Positions 9,786-21,800 of a stretch of DNA of 39,123 bases are shown one piece after another. The notes under the pieces are model-generated. The model ran no database searches, was not told where the DNA came from, and was given only the letters and a program-made list of their open reading frames with translations. A program made the translations under genes and the position numbers. Location: assembly GCA_001586965.3 (NCBI GenBank), contig LUCW03001516.1, positions 1 to 39,123 of the forward strand. The letters run 5' to 3'. How positions within the stretch are numbered: the first letter of the stretch is position 1; each line of letters opens with the position of its first letter. The stretch is from Sphaeroforma sirkka (lineage: Eukaryota; Opisthokonta; Ichthyosporea; Ichthyophonida).

Positions 9786-10740
9786 TGGCAGTTATTCCCT
9801 AGTTACTTTGAACAAGCGCAACAACACTTTGGACCGAATGACATAGATGTATTTGCGGACCCAACCAACGCTCAGCTTCCTCGGTTCTGGACGAAGGATG
9901 ATGGGGAAGGAGCGTTTGCCCACGACTGGTCGATAGTCGATGGATGGATGAACCCGCCTTGGGGACAGATACACAGGATGTTACGCAAGATACGAGCCGA
10001 CGGCGCACGGGCCACAGTATGTCTACCATGGGTACCAAGAGCACCATGGTTCGACCTGTTCAAGCAGTTATTGCAGACAGAACCGGTGCTGGTACCACGG
10101 ACACCACACACGTTCCTCAAGTACGCTAAGTACGCATGTGGGAAGACACCATGGGGTCATACCGTAGTAGCACGGGTGGGTCCTCCCAATGGATTCAAAC
10201 TGGACCCGCTGTTCTCACAGCGACTTGGTTTTGCAGAACCAAAGCATACAAAATATGTCATGTGCTTAGACACAGCGCGAGAAATCTCAGTGGCACTGGC
10301 AGATGCAGAGGGTCAACCGGCGTTTGCACAAGCGAGTCCGGCGGAGAAACAGCGTCGTACGCAACTCACGCAAGCGCAACACGAACAAGGACATCATGGG
10401 GCGGCGGACACAGTCCAACAACTTCGTCAGAACGGTCACGTTTGGCCAGGGGCACTTGAGTTAGCCACAGAAGTTAAGCGGCAATGTGGCACATGTTTGG
10501 GACAGGACACACTTCGTAAAGGTTTCCACCCGATGATTAGCATCGATGCACGCTACCCGTGGGACCATATTCAAGTGGACTACATCCCGATGCCACTGGA
10601 GTCCAGACGCAAGAACAATTATATTCTTCACGTCTTAGACATCGCCACAGGCTATTCTATCCTTCGAGCCACACCGGACAAGACAAAGGAAACCACGACA
10701 CAGACACTCATAGAGATTTTTTTGGCGAACATGGTTTCCC
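9780..10740 (+). CDS. pol: Element 1 Pol block 3: Dam-like methyltransferase domain and integrase N-terminal half
   Basis: Third frame. Residues DVFADPTNAQLPRFW, then GAFAHDW, then GWMNPPW (NPPW at 9951-9962) and CLPWVPRAPWF match the plan of phage Dam N6-adenine methyltransferases (DVAASPEN..., DW, CNPPY, LLP...WF). This places an amino-methyltransferase motif IV-type sequence between RNase H and integrase. Integrase then begins: zinc-binding His pair in HEQGHHG (near 10380), Cys pair CGTC (near 10485), and the first catalytic Asp in QVDY (10578-10580). Two small frame changes follow, one at a T7 run (10717-10723) and one at a short A run (about 10745). Whether the methyltransferase fold is active cannot be judged from motifs alone. 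Confidence 0.85.
9846..10110 (+). other. Phage Dam-type methyltransferase-like domain (element 1)
   Basis: The DVFA and NPPW motifs are both present and co-linear with element 2. In many DIRS-type elements the equivalent region is degenerate (for example FPPF in place of NPP[YFW]). Retention of the Asn-Pro-Pro-aromatic motif in two diverged copies suggests selection on it. Confidence 0.7.
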
Positions 10741-10745
10741 CGTTA

Positions 10746-11634
10746 AATCCAAACAGACATGGGGAAGGAGTTCACCAACAAGTTAGTGGAGCTTCTGGTC
10801 CAGGAAGTGGGGATGCTACATAAGGTGTCTCCACCATATCGACCCCAAGTGCTGGGCGCGGCAGAACGACGTCACAAGGAGATTACACGTTCTATTCGAC
10901 AATGCTGTGAGGCAGTTCCCCTTCGATGGGACGAACGCCTTCCGTTTACGATGCTATACCAGAACCTTCGGATATCCCGTCGCCATAAGAGTGCACCGTT
11001 TAGCGTGTACTTTGGCCGCCGCCATGTTCCGTTCGCCGATTTCACGGACGAGTTACCGGATTCTCAGCCGATGACGAATGACACCTGGGCACAACGATTA
11101 GACCAGTTACAGGACACTATATTGCCGACCCTCCACCACATTACCAAGAAGTATACAGGCAAGCTTACGACGACATTTGACCGCCTGCATGCTCACGACT
11201 TGGTACATTTCGACGAAGGAGATGTGGTCATGGTACGATCAGAAGGCCGAACAACGAAGGCTATGCGGCCATTGTTTGGACCATATGTAGTCAAAGCTAG
11301 ACACGGCCAACGCTACGAGTTAGCGAACAAGGATGGTTCCGCCCCACCAGAATTCAAGACCAAACCGGTACGGGTGGAACTCCTCCGTTTAGTGCATAGA
11401 CGCACAGACCCACCAATTAACGAAGACTTATGGACCGAAGGAGGGGTGGAGTTTCGCCATATTATCACACATCGTACGAATGATGAGACGGGGAAATTAG
11501 AATACCTGGTGAGATGGCGAGAAGGCGAACCAACGTGGGAAACAGCAGAAGCTTTTGATGATGCCAACGATATCGCGGCCTACCACAAAGCTTCGCAGAC
11601 ACGGACACGTAAGCGCCAACGTGCACAAGTCTAA
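10746..11634 (+). CDS. pol: Element 1 Pol block 4: integrase core end, GPY/F module, chromodomain
   Basis: Starts inside the catalytic core at QTDMGKEF (Asp at 10756-10758); the catalytic Glu in AAERRHK is at 10864-10866, giving exactly 35 residues between them (D35E). FGPYVV (near 11276) is a GPY/F-like module, known in Ty3/gypsy integrases. The C-terminus reads EYLVRWREGEPTWE...AAYHKAS (about 11500-11590), a chromodomain-like fold signature; the loop between the Trp-containing strand and TWE is shorter than in HP1. The block ends at TAA 11632-11634. The chromodomain would tether integrase to modified chromatin and bias target choice. Confidence 0.92.
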
Positions 11635-11674
11635 TACTTTATCTTCAATATAACTTTGTTCTCGGATATCGAGC

Positions 11675-12130
11675 TCAAGCTCTGGAGCATAAACCAGCAA
11701 CTCTAGCTCCCGAGTATAAACCAGCCACTCGAGCTCTTGAGTATAAAAAAAGCAGCGACTCTAGCTCCTGAGTATAAACCAGCAACTCTAGCTCCCGAGT
11801 ATAAACCAGCCTCTCGAGCTCTTGAGTATAAAAAAGCAGCGACTCTAGCTCCCGAGTATAAACCAGCAACTCTAGCTCCCGAGTATAAACCAGCCTCTCG
11901 AGCTCTTGAGTATAAAAAAGCAGCGACTCTAGCTCCCGAGTATAAACCAGCAACTCTAGCTCCCGAGTATAAACCAGCCTCTCGAGCTCTTGAGTATAAA
12001 AAAAGCAGCGACTCTAGCTCCCGAGTATAAACCAGCCACTCGAGCTCGCGAGAATAAACGGTTAGCACTCGAGCTCGCGAGGGAAAATCGTCAGCGGCTC
12101 AAGCTCGCGAGGTTAAATGAGCCACTCTTG
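11675..12130. repeat. Minisatellite A in element 1 3' region
   Basis: Imperfect tandem units of 26-32 bp with the core CTCCCGAGTATAAACCAGC or CTCTTGAGTATAAAAAAGC. They are organised as a higher-order unit of 84 bp (starts at 11751, 11835, 11919 and about 12004). The 84-bp period is a multiple of three, which keeps both strands open and generates spurious ORFs. Element 2's 3' region holds a related string (CGAGTATAACTCCAGC on its coding strand). Confidence 0.9.
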
Positions 12131-12346
12131 CTTCGGAGTATAACACAGCGAAATCAATCAAACAACTCCTTGGGCATTGTTTTGAAACAGCGGGTTAATG
12201 GTTTGCACGGTTTCTGCCACTGGCAGTTTTTCTCCGACACAAATACAGTCCTATATTGTACTTGCCAAACTCCTATATGCTGACACAGATGAACAGTAGC
12301 TTCAAGAATTCAAACACGACGGGTCGCTCGAGACGTACACATCGGG
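12131..12346. other. Element 1 3' region between minisatellites
   Basis: Non-coding, no motif recognised. The sequence up to 12585 after minisatellite B is also unassigned except for the polypurine tract. Confidence 0.4.
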
Positions 12347-12512
12347 TCCTCTAGCTCTCTGAGGTAAAATGCCAGCACAATGCTCTAGCTCTCTGAGGAT
12401 AAATGCCAGCACAATGCTCTAGCTCTCGAGGATAAATGCCAGCACAATGCTCTAGCTCTCGAGGATAAATGCCAGCACAATGCTCTAGCTCTCGAGGATA
12501 ATGCCAGCACAT
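12347..12512. repeat. Minisatellite B, 33-bp unit, about five copies
   Basis: Tandem units of TCTAGCTCTCGAGGATAAAT followed by GCCAGCACAATGC. It shares the TCTAGCTC..CGAG..TAAA..CCAGC pattern with minisatellite A, so both probably derive from one ancestral repeat in the 3' region. Confidence 0.9.
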
Positions 12513-12576
12513 AAGGTACTATGCTATTCTTATCATCTCTGAAACTGGCACACTGCTTTGTTCAGTGCTTCAGTTT

Positions 12577-12585
12577 GGGGGGGGT
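12577..12585 (+). promoter_or_regulatory. Polypurine tract of element 1
   Basis: Eight consecutive G followed by a T directly precede the 3' LTR. It is the expected position of the plus-strand primer. Element 2 has a shorter GAGGGG at the equivalent place. Confidence 0.75.
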
Positions 12586-12832
12586 TGTGGTCAGAATACA
12601 AGTACTTATATTTATTTGATTATTTTAGGTTTATTACAAGTTTTACAGTTTATCAGAATAATCTGATAAACTGGGTTTTAGGGTTTTGCTGGTTTTACAG
12701 CACATGACTAATGACTCATTTAAGAGTCAGTTATTTTAGGATTACTGTTTATAATTACTAATAAATGAACAACGTCCCCCTCCCTGAGGAGGAGAACGTT
12801 GAGATACAGTTATCTCGCGTATACTTACTACA
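12586..12832 (+). repeat. 3' LTR of element 1
   Basis: Same as 4061-4311 apart from one substitution (C/T) and four nucleotides of small indels in T, A and G runs. Its last base is followed immediately by satellite sequence AATGGCAGCACTG. Confidence 0.95.
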
Positions 12833-15800
12833 AATGGCAGCACTGTACCAGTAACGAGTGGCGCTCTAGTGAAAGTACTATTAAATACCAATGGCAGCCT
12901 TGTACAAATAACGAGTGGCTCTATTGTGAAGGTATTATTAAATACCAATGGCAGCCTTGTATCAGTCGCGAGTGGCTCTATGGTGAAAGTATTATTAAAT
13001 ATCAATGGCTCTATGGTGCAAGTATTTTTAAATACAATTGCAGCCTTGCACCAGTAACGAGTGGCTCTATGGTGAAAGTATTCTTAAATACCAATGACAG
13101 CCTTATATCAGTAACGAGTGGCTCTATGGTGAAAGTATTATTAAATACCAATGGCAGCCTTGTACCAGTAACGGGTGGTTTTAAGGTGAAAGTAATATTA
13201 AATATCAATGGCAGCCTTGTACCAGTAATGAGTGGCTCTATGGTGAAAGTATTATAAATATCAATGGCAGCACTGTACCAGTAACGAGTGGCTCTTTGGT
13301 GAAAGTATTATTAAATACTAATGGCAGCCTCGTACCAGTAACGAATGGCTCTATGTTGAAAGCACTATTAAATATCAATGACAGCCTTGTACCAGTAACG
13401 AGTGGCTCTATGGTGAAAGTAATAATAAATATCAATGACAGTCTTGTACCAGTAACGAGTGGCTCTATGGTGAAAGTATTATAAATACCAATGGCAGCCT
13501 TGTACCAGTAACGAGTGGCTCTATGGTGGAAGTATTATTAAATATCAATAGCAGCCTTGTACCAGTAACGAGTGGCTCTATGGTGAAAGTAATATTAAAT
13601 ATCAATGACAGTCTTGTACCAGTAACGAGTGGCTCTATGGTGAAAGTATTATAAATACCAATGGCAGCCTTGTACCAGTAACGAGTGGCTCTATGGTGGA
13701 AGTATTATTAAATATCAATGGCAGCCTTGTACCAGTAACGAGTGGCTCTATGGTGAAAGTATTATAAATACCAATGGCAGCCTTGTACCAGTAACGAGTG
13801 GCTCTATGGTGGAAGTATTATTAAATATCAATGGCAGCCTTGTACAAATAACGAGTGGCTCTGATTGTGAAGGTATTATTAAATACCAATGGCAGCCTTG
13901 TATCAGTCGCGAGTGGCTCTATGGTGAAAGTATTATTAAATACCAATGGCTCTATGGTGCAAGTATTATTAAATACCAATTGCAGCCTTGCGCCAGTAAC
14001 GAGTGGTTCTATGGTGAAAGTATTCTTAAATACCAATGACAGCCTTATATCAGTAACGAGTGGCTCTATGGTGAAAGTATTATCTAATACCAATGGCAGC
14101 CTTGTACCAGTAATGAGTGGCTCTATGGTGAAAGTATTATAAATATCAATGGCAGCACTGTACCAGTAACGAGTGGCTCTTTGGTGAAAGTATTATTAAA
14201 TACTAATTGCAGCCTCGTACCAGTAACGAGTGGCTCTATGGTGAAAGTAATATTAAATATCACTGACAGTCTTGTACCAGTAACGAGTGGCTCTATGGTG
14301 AAAGTATTATAAATACCAATGGCAGCCTTGTACCAGTAACGAGTGGCTCTATGGTGGAAGTATTATTAAATATCAATAGCTGACTTGTACCAGTAACGAG
14401 TGGCTCTATGGTGAAAGCATTATTAAATATCAATGGCAGTCCTGTACCAGTAACGAATGGCTCTATGGTGGAAGTACTATTAAAAACCAATGACAGCCTT
14501 ATACCAGTAACGAGTGGCTCTATGGTGAAAGTAATATTAAATATCAATACCAGCCTTGTACAAATAACGAGTGGCTCTATTGTGAAAGTATTATTAAATA
14601 CCAATGGCAGTCCTGTACCAGTAACGAATGGCTCTATGATGAAAGAATTATTAAATATCAATGGCAACTTTGTACAAATAGCGAGTGACTCTATTGTGAA
14701 AGTATTATTAAATACCAATGGCAGCCTTGTACCAGTAACGAGTGGCTCTATGGTGGAAGTATTATTAAATATCAATGGCAGCCTTGTACCAGTAACGAGT
14801 GGCTCTATGGTGAAAGCATTATTAAATATCAATGGCAGCACTGTACCAGTAACGAGTGGCGCTCTAGTGAAAGTACTATTAAATACCAATGGCAGCCTTG
14901 TACAAATAACGAGTGGCTCTATTGTGAAGGTATTATTAAACCACCAATGGCAGCCTTGTATCAGTCGCGAGTGGCTCTATGGTGAAAGTATTATTAAATA
15001 TCAATGGCTCTATGGTGCAAGTATTATTAAATACCAATTGCAGCCTTGCACCAGTAACGAGTGGCTCTATGGTGAAAGTATTCTTAAATACCAATGACAG
15101 CCTTATATCAGTAACGAGTGGCTCTATGGTGAAAGTATTATTAAATACCAATGGCAGCCTTGTACCAGTAACGGGTGGTTTTAAGGTGAAAGTAATATTA
15201 AATATCAATGGCAGCCTTGTACCAGTAATGAGTGGCTCTATGGTGAAAGTATTATAAATATCAATGGCAGCACTGTACCAGTAACGAGTGGCTCTTTGGT
15301 GAAAGTATTATTAAATACTAATGGCAGCCTCGTACCAGTAACGAATGGCTCTATGTTGAAAGCACTATTAAATATCAATGACAGCCTACCAGTGTAACGA
15401 GAGTGGCTCTCTGGTGAAAGTATTATTAAATACCAATGGCAGCCTTGTACCAGTAACGAGTGGCTCTCTATGGTGAAAGTATTATTAAATACCAATGGCA
15501 GCCTTGTACCAGTAACGGTGGTTTTAAGGTGAAAGTAATATTAAATATCAATGGCAGCCTTGTACCAGTAACGAGTGGCTCTATGGTGAAAGTATTATTA
15601 AATACCAATGGCAGCCTTGTACCAGTAACGAGAGTGGCTCTATGGTGAAAGTATTATTAAATATCAATGGCAGCCTTGTACCAGTAACGAGTGGCTCTAT
15701 GGTGAAAGTATTATTAAATATCAATGGCAGCCTTGTACCAGTAACGAGTGGCTCTATGGTGAAAGTATTATTAAATACCAATGGCAGCCTTGTACCAGTA

Positions 15801-18800
15801 ACGAGTGGCTCTATGGTGAAAGTATTATTAAATATCAATGGCAGCCTTGTACCAGTAAGTGGTGGCTCTATGGTGAAAGTATTATTAAATATCAATGACA
15901 GCCTTGTACCAGTAACGAGTGGCTCTATGGTGAAAGTATTATTAAATACCAATGGCAGCCTTGTACCAGTAACGAGTGGCTCTATGGTGAAAGTATTATT
16001 AAATATCAATGGCAGCCTTGTACCAGTAACGAGTGGCTCTCTATGGTGAAAGTATTATTAAATATCAATGACAGCCTTGTACCAGTAACGAGTGGCTCTA
16101 TGGTGAAAGTATTATAAATACCAATGGCAGCCTTGTACCAGTAACGAGTGGCTCTATGGTGAAAGTATTATTAAATATCAATGGCAGCCTTGTACCAGTA
16201 ACGAGTGGCTCTATGGTGAAAGTATTATTAAATACCAATGGCAGCCTTGTACCAGTAACGAGTGGCTCTATGGTGAAAGTATTATTAAATATCAATGGCA
16301 GCCTTGTACCAGTAACGAGTGGCTCTCTATGGTGAAAGTATTATTAAATACCAATGGCAGCCTTGTACCAGTAACGAGTGGCTATATGGTGAAAGTATTA
16401 TTAAATACCAATGGCTCTATGGTGCAAGTATTATTAAATACCAATTGCAGCCTTGTACCAGTAACGAGTGGCTCTATGGTGAAAGTATTATTAAATACCA
16501 ATGACAGCCTTATACCAGTAACGAGTGGCTCTATGGTGAAAGTATTATTAAATACCAATGGCAGCCTTGTACCAGTAACGAGTGGCTCTATGGTGAAAGT
16601 ATTATAAATATCAATGGCAGCAGCCTGTACCAGTAACGAGTGGCTCTTTGGTGAAAGTATTATTAAATACCAATTGCAGCCTTGTACCAGTAACGAGTGG
16701 CTCTATGGTGAAAGTAATATTAAATATCAATGACAGTCTTGTACCAGTAACGAGTGGCTCTATGGTGAAAGTATTATAAATACCAATGGCAGCCTTGTAC
16801 CAGTAACGAGTGGCTCTATGGTGGAAGTATTATTAAATATCAATAGCAGCCTTGTACCAGTAACGAGTGGCTCTATGGTGAAAGCATTATTAAATATCAA
16901 TGGCAGTCCTTGTACCAGTAACGAGAATGGCTCTATGGTGAAAGTACTATTAAAAACCAATGGCAGCCTTGTACCAGTAACGAGTGGCTCTATGGTGAAA
17001 GTAATATTAAATATCAATGGCAGCCTTGTACAAATAACGAGTGGCTCTATTGTGAAAGTATTATTAAATACCAATGGCAGTCCTGTACCAGTAACGAGTG
17101 GCTCTATGGTGAAAGTATTATTAAATATCAATGGCAAGCTTTGTACAAATAGCGAGTGGCTCTATTGTGAAAGTATTATTAAATACCAATGGCAGCCTTG
17201 TACCAGTAACGAGTGGCTCTATGGTGGAAGTATTATTAAATATCAATGGCAGCCTTGTACCAGTAACGAGTGGCTCTATGGTGAAAGCATTATTAAATAT
17301 CAATGGCAGCACTGTACCAGTAACGAGTGGGCTAGTGAAAGTATTATTAAATACCAATGGCAGCCTTGTACAAATAACGAGTGGCTCTATTGTGAAGGTA
17401 TTATTAAATACCAATGGCAGCCTTGTATCAGTCGCGAGTGGCTCTATGGTGAAAGTATTATTAAATATCAATGGCTCTATGGTGCAAGTATTATTAAATA
17501 CCAATTGCAGCCTTGCACCAGTAACGAGTGGCTCTATGGTGAAAGTATTCTTAAATACCAATGACAGCCTTATATCAGTAACGAGTGGCTCTATGGTGAA
17601 AGTATTATTAAATACCAATGGCAGCCTTGTACCAGTAACGGGTGGTTTTAAGGTGAAAGTAATATTAAATATCAATGGCAGCCTTGTACCAGTAATGAGT
17701 GGCTCTATGGTGAAAGTATTATAAATATCAATGGCAGCAGCACTGTACCAGTAACGAGTGGCTCTTTGGTGAAAGTATTATTAAATACCAATGGCAGCCT
17801 TGTACCAGTAACGAATGGCTCTATGTTGAAAGCACTATTAAATATCAATGACAGCCTTGTACCAGTAACGAGTGGCTCTCTAGTGAAAGTATTATTAAAT
17901 ACCAATGGCAGCCTTGTACCAGTAACGAGTGGCTCTATGGTGAAAGTATTATTAAATATCAATGGCAGCCTTGTACCAGTAACGAGTGGCTCTATGGTGA
18001 AAGTATTATTAAATACCAATGGCAGCCTTGTACCAGTAACGAGTGGCTCTATGGTGAAAGTATTATTAAATATCAATGGCAGCCTTGTACCAGTAACGAG
18101 TGGCTCTATGGTGAAAGTATTATTAAATACCAATGGCAGCCTTGTACCAGTGGCTCGAGTGGCTCTATGGTGAAACCAATTATTAAACCAAGTGGCTCTA
18201 TGGTGCAAGTATTATTAAATACCAATTGCAGCCTTGTACCAGTAACGAGTGGCTCTATGGTGAAAGTATTATTAAATACCAATGGCAGCCTTGTACCAGT
18301 AACGAGTGGCTCTATGGTGAAAGTATTATTAAATACCAATGGCAGCCTTGTACCAGTAACGAGTGGCTCTATGGTGAAAGTATATTAAATATCAATGGCA
18401 GCCTGTACCAGTAACGAGTGGCTCTATGGTGAAAGTATTATTAAATACCAATGGCAGCCTTGTACCAGTAACGAGTGGCTCTATGGTGAAAGTATTATTA
18501 AATATCAATGACAGTCTTGTACCAGTAACGAGTGGCTCTCTATGGTGAAAGTATTATTAAATACCAATGGCAGCCTTGTACCAGTAACGAGTGGCTCTAT
18601 GGTGAAAGTATTATTAAATATCAATGGCAGCCTTGTACCAGTAACGAGTGGCTCTATGGTGAAAGTATTATTAAATATCAATGGCAGTCTTGTACCAGTA
18701 TTAACAGTGTAACGAGTGGCTCTATGGTGAAAGTATTATTAAATACCAATGGCAGCCTTGTACCAGTAACGAGTGGCTCTATGGTGAAAGTATTATTAAA

Positions 18801-21800
18801 TATCAATGGCAGCCTTGTACCAATAACGAGTGGCTCTATTGTGAAAGTATTATTAAATACCAATGGCAGCCTTGTACCAGTAACGAGTGGCTCTATGGTG
18901 AAAGTATTATTAAATATCAATGGCAGCCTTGTACAAATAACGAGTGGCTCTATGGTGAAAGTATTATTAAATACCAATGGCAGCCTTGTACCAGTAACGA
19001 GTGGCTCTATGGTGGAAGTATTATTAAATATCAATGGCAGCCCTTGTACCAGTAACGAGTGGCTCTATGGTGAAAGCATTATTAAATATCAATGGCAGCA
19101 CTGTACCAGTAACGAGTGGCGCTCTAGTGAAAGTACTATTAAATACCAATGGCAGCCTTGTACAAATAACGAGTGGCTCTATTGTGAAGGTATTATTAAA
19201 TACCAATGGCAGCCTTGTATCAGTCGCGAGTGGCTCTATGGTGAAAGTATTATTAAATATCAATGGCTCTATGGTGCAAGTATTATTAAATACCAATTGC
19301 AGCCTTGCACCAGTAACGAGTGGCTCTATGGTGAAAGTATTTATTAAATACCAATGACAGCCTTATATCAGTAACGAGTGGCTCTATGGTGAAAGTATTA
19401 TTAAATACCAATGGCAGCCTTGTACCAGTAACGGTGGTTTTAAGGTGAAAGTATTATTAAATATCAATGGCAGCCTTGTACCAGTAACGAGTGGCTCTAT
19501 GGTGAAAGTATTATAAATATCAATGGCAGCACTTGTACCAGTAACGAGTGGCTCTATGGTGAAAGTATTATTAAATACCAATGGCAGCCTTGTACCAGTA
19601 ACGAGTGGCTCTATGGTGAAAGCATTATTAAATATCAATGACAGCCTTGTACCAGTAACGAGTGGCTCTATGGTGAAAGTATTATTAAATATCAATGGCA
19701 GCCTTGTACCAGTAACGAGTGGCTCTATGGTGAAAGTATTATTAAATACCAATGGCAGCCTTGTACCAGTAACGAGTGGCTCTATGGTGAAAGTATTATT
19801 AAATATCAATGGCAGCCTTGTACCAGTAACGAGTGGCTCTATGGTGAAAGTATTATTAAATATCAATGGCAGCCTTGTACCAGTAACGAGTGGCTCTATG
19901 GTGAAAGTATTATTAAATACCAATGGCAGCCTTGTACCAGTAACGAGTGGCTCTATGGTGAAAGTATTATTAAATATCAATGGCAGCCTTGTACCAGACG
20001 AGTGGCTCTATGGTGAAAGTATTATTAAATACCAATGGCAGCCTTGTACCAGTAACGAGTGGCTCTATGGTGAAAGTATTATTAAATATCAATGGCAGCC
20101 TTGTACCAGTAACGAGTGGCTCTATGGTGAAAGTATTATTTAAATACCAACAATGGCAGCCTTGTACCAGTAACGAGTGGCTCTATGGTGAAAGTATTAT
20201 TAAATACCAATGGCAGCCTTGTACCAGTAACGAGTGGCTCTATGGTGAAAGTATTATTAAATACCAATGGCAGCCTTGTACCAGTAACGAGTGGCTCTAT
20301 GGTGAAAGTATTATTAAATATCAATGGCAGCCTTGTACCAGTAACGAGTGGCTCTATGGTGAAAGTATTATTAAATACCAATGGCAGCCTTGTACCAGTA
20401 ACGAGTGGCTCTATGGTGAAAGTATTATTAAATATCAATGGCAGCCTTGTACCAGTAACGAGTGGCTCTATGGTGAAAGTATTATTAAATACCAATGGCA
20501 GCCTTGTACCAGTAACGAGTGGCTCTATGGTGAAAGTATTATTAAATATCAATGGCAGCCTTGTACCAGTAACGAGTGGCTCTATGGTGAAAGTATTATT
20601 AAATATCAATGGCAGCCTTGTACCAGTAACGAGTGGCTCTCTATGGTGAAAGTATTATAAATACCAATGGCAGCCTTGTACCAGTAACGAGTGGCTCTAT
20701 GGTGAAAGTATTATTAAATATCAATGGCAGCCTTGTACCAGTAACGAGTGGCTCTATGGTGAAAGTATTATTAAATACCAATGGCAGCCTTGTACCAGTA
20801 ACGAGTGGCTCTATGGTGAAAGTATTATTAAATATCAATGGCAGCCTTGTACCAGTAACGAGTGGCTCTATGGTGAAAGTATTATTAAATACCAATGGCA
20901 GCCTTGTACCAGTAACGAGTGGCTCTATGGTGAAAGTATTATTAAATATCAATGGCAGCCTTGTACCAGTAACGAGTGGCTCTATGGTGAAAGTATTATT
21001 AAATATCAATGGCAGCCTGTGTACCAGTAACGAGTGGCTCTATGGTGAAAGTATTATTAAATACCAATGGCAGCCTTGTACCAGTAACGAGTGGCTCTAT
21101 GGTGAAAGTATTATTAAATACCAATGGCAGCCTTGTACCAGTAACGAGTGGCTCTATGGTGAAAGTATTATTAAACAATGGCAATGGCTCTATGGTGAAA
21201 GTATTATTAAATACCCAATTGCAGCCTTGTACCAGTAACGAGTGGCTCTATGGTGAAAGTATTATTAAATACCAATGGCAGCCTTGTACCAGTAACGAGT
21301 GGCTCTATGGTGAAAGTATTATTAAATACCAATGGCAGCCTTGTACCAGTAACAGTAAGGTGGCTCTATGGTGAAAGTAATATTAAATATCAATGGCAGC
21401 CTTGTACCAGTAACGAGTGGCTCTATGGTGAAAGTATTATTAAATATCAATGGCAGCCTTGTACCAGTAACGAGTGGCTCTATGGTGAAAGTATTATTAA
21501 ATACCAATGGCAGCCTTGTACCAGTAACGAGTGGCTCTATGGTGAAAGTATTATTAAATATCAATGACAGCCTTGTACCAGTAACGAGTGGCTCTATGGT
21601 GAAAGTATTATTAAATACCAATGGCAGCCTTGTACCAGTAACGAGTGGCTCTATGGTGAAAGTATTATTATTAAATATCAATGGCAGCCTTGTACCAGTA
21701 ACGAGTGGCTCTCTATGGTGAAAGTATTATTAAATACCAATGGCAGCCTTGTACCAGTAACGAGTGGCTCTATGGTGAAAGTATTATTAAATATCAATGG

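Larger units (their letters stand above)
4061..12832 (+). mobile_element. Element 1: Ty3/gypsy-type LTR retrotransposon, 8.77 kb
   Basis: Full-length element bounded by direct repeats of 251 and 247 bp that start TGTGGTCAGA and end TTACTACA. Internal order is leader, gag, in-frame TGA, pol (PR-RT-RNaseH-methyltransferase-like-integrase-chromodomain), minisatellite-bearing 3' region, G-rich polypurine tract. Integrase after RT and RNase H defines the Ty3/gypsy order; the terminal chromodomain resembles chromoviruses. The LTRs differ by one substitution and a few 1-2 nt indels, indicating a recent insertion. No 4-6 bp target-site duplication is visible: the left flank is (TA)n and the right flank is satellite. 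The coding region is interrupted by small indels only, and catalytic motifs are intact. Confidence 0.95.

Noticed and set aside
11675..12068. Repeat-protein ORFs on both strands
   Set aside because: They arise from the 84-bp (28-codon) minisatellite and exist on both strands with no other coding sign.
4061..12832. DIRS-type element, suggested by the methyltransferase-like domain
   Set aside because: There is no tyrosine recombinase; the integrase is HHCC plus D35E and the termini are plain direct LTRs with TG...CA ends.
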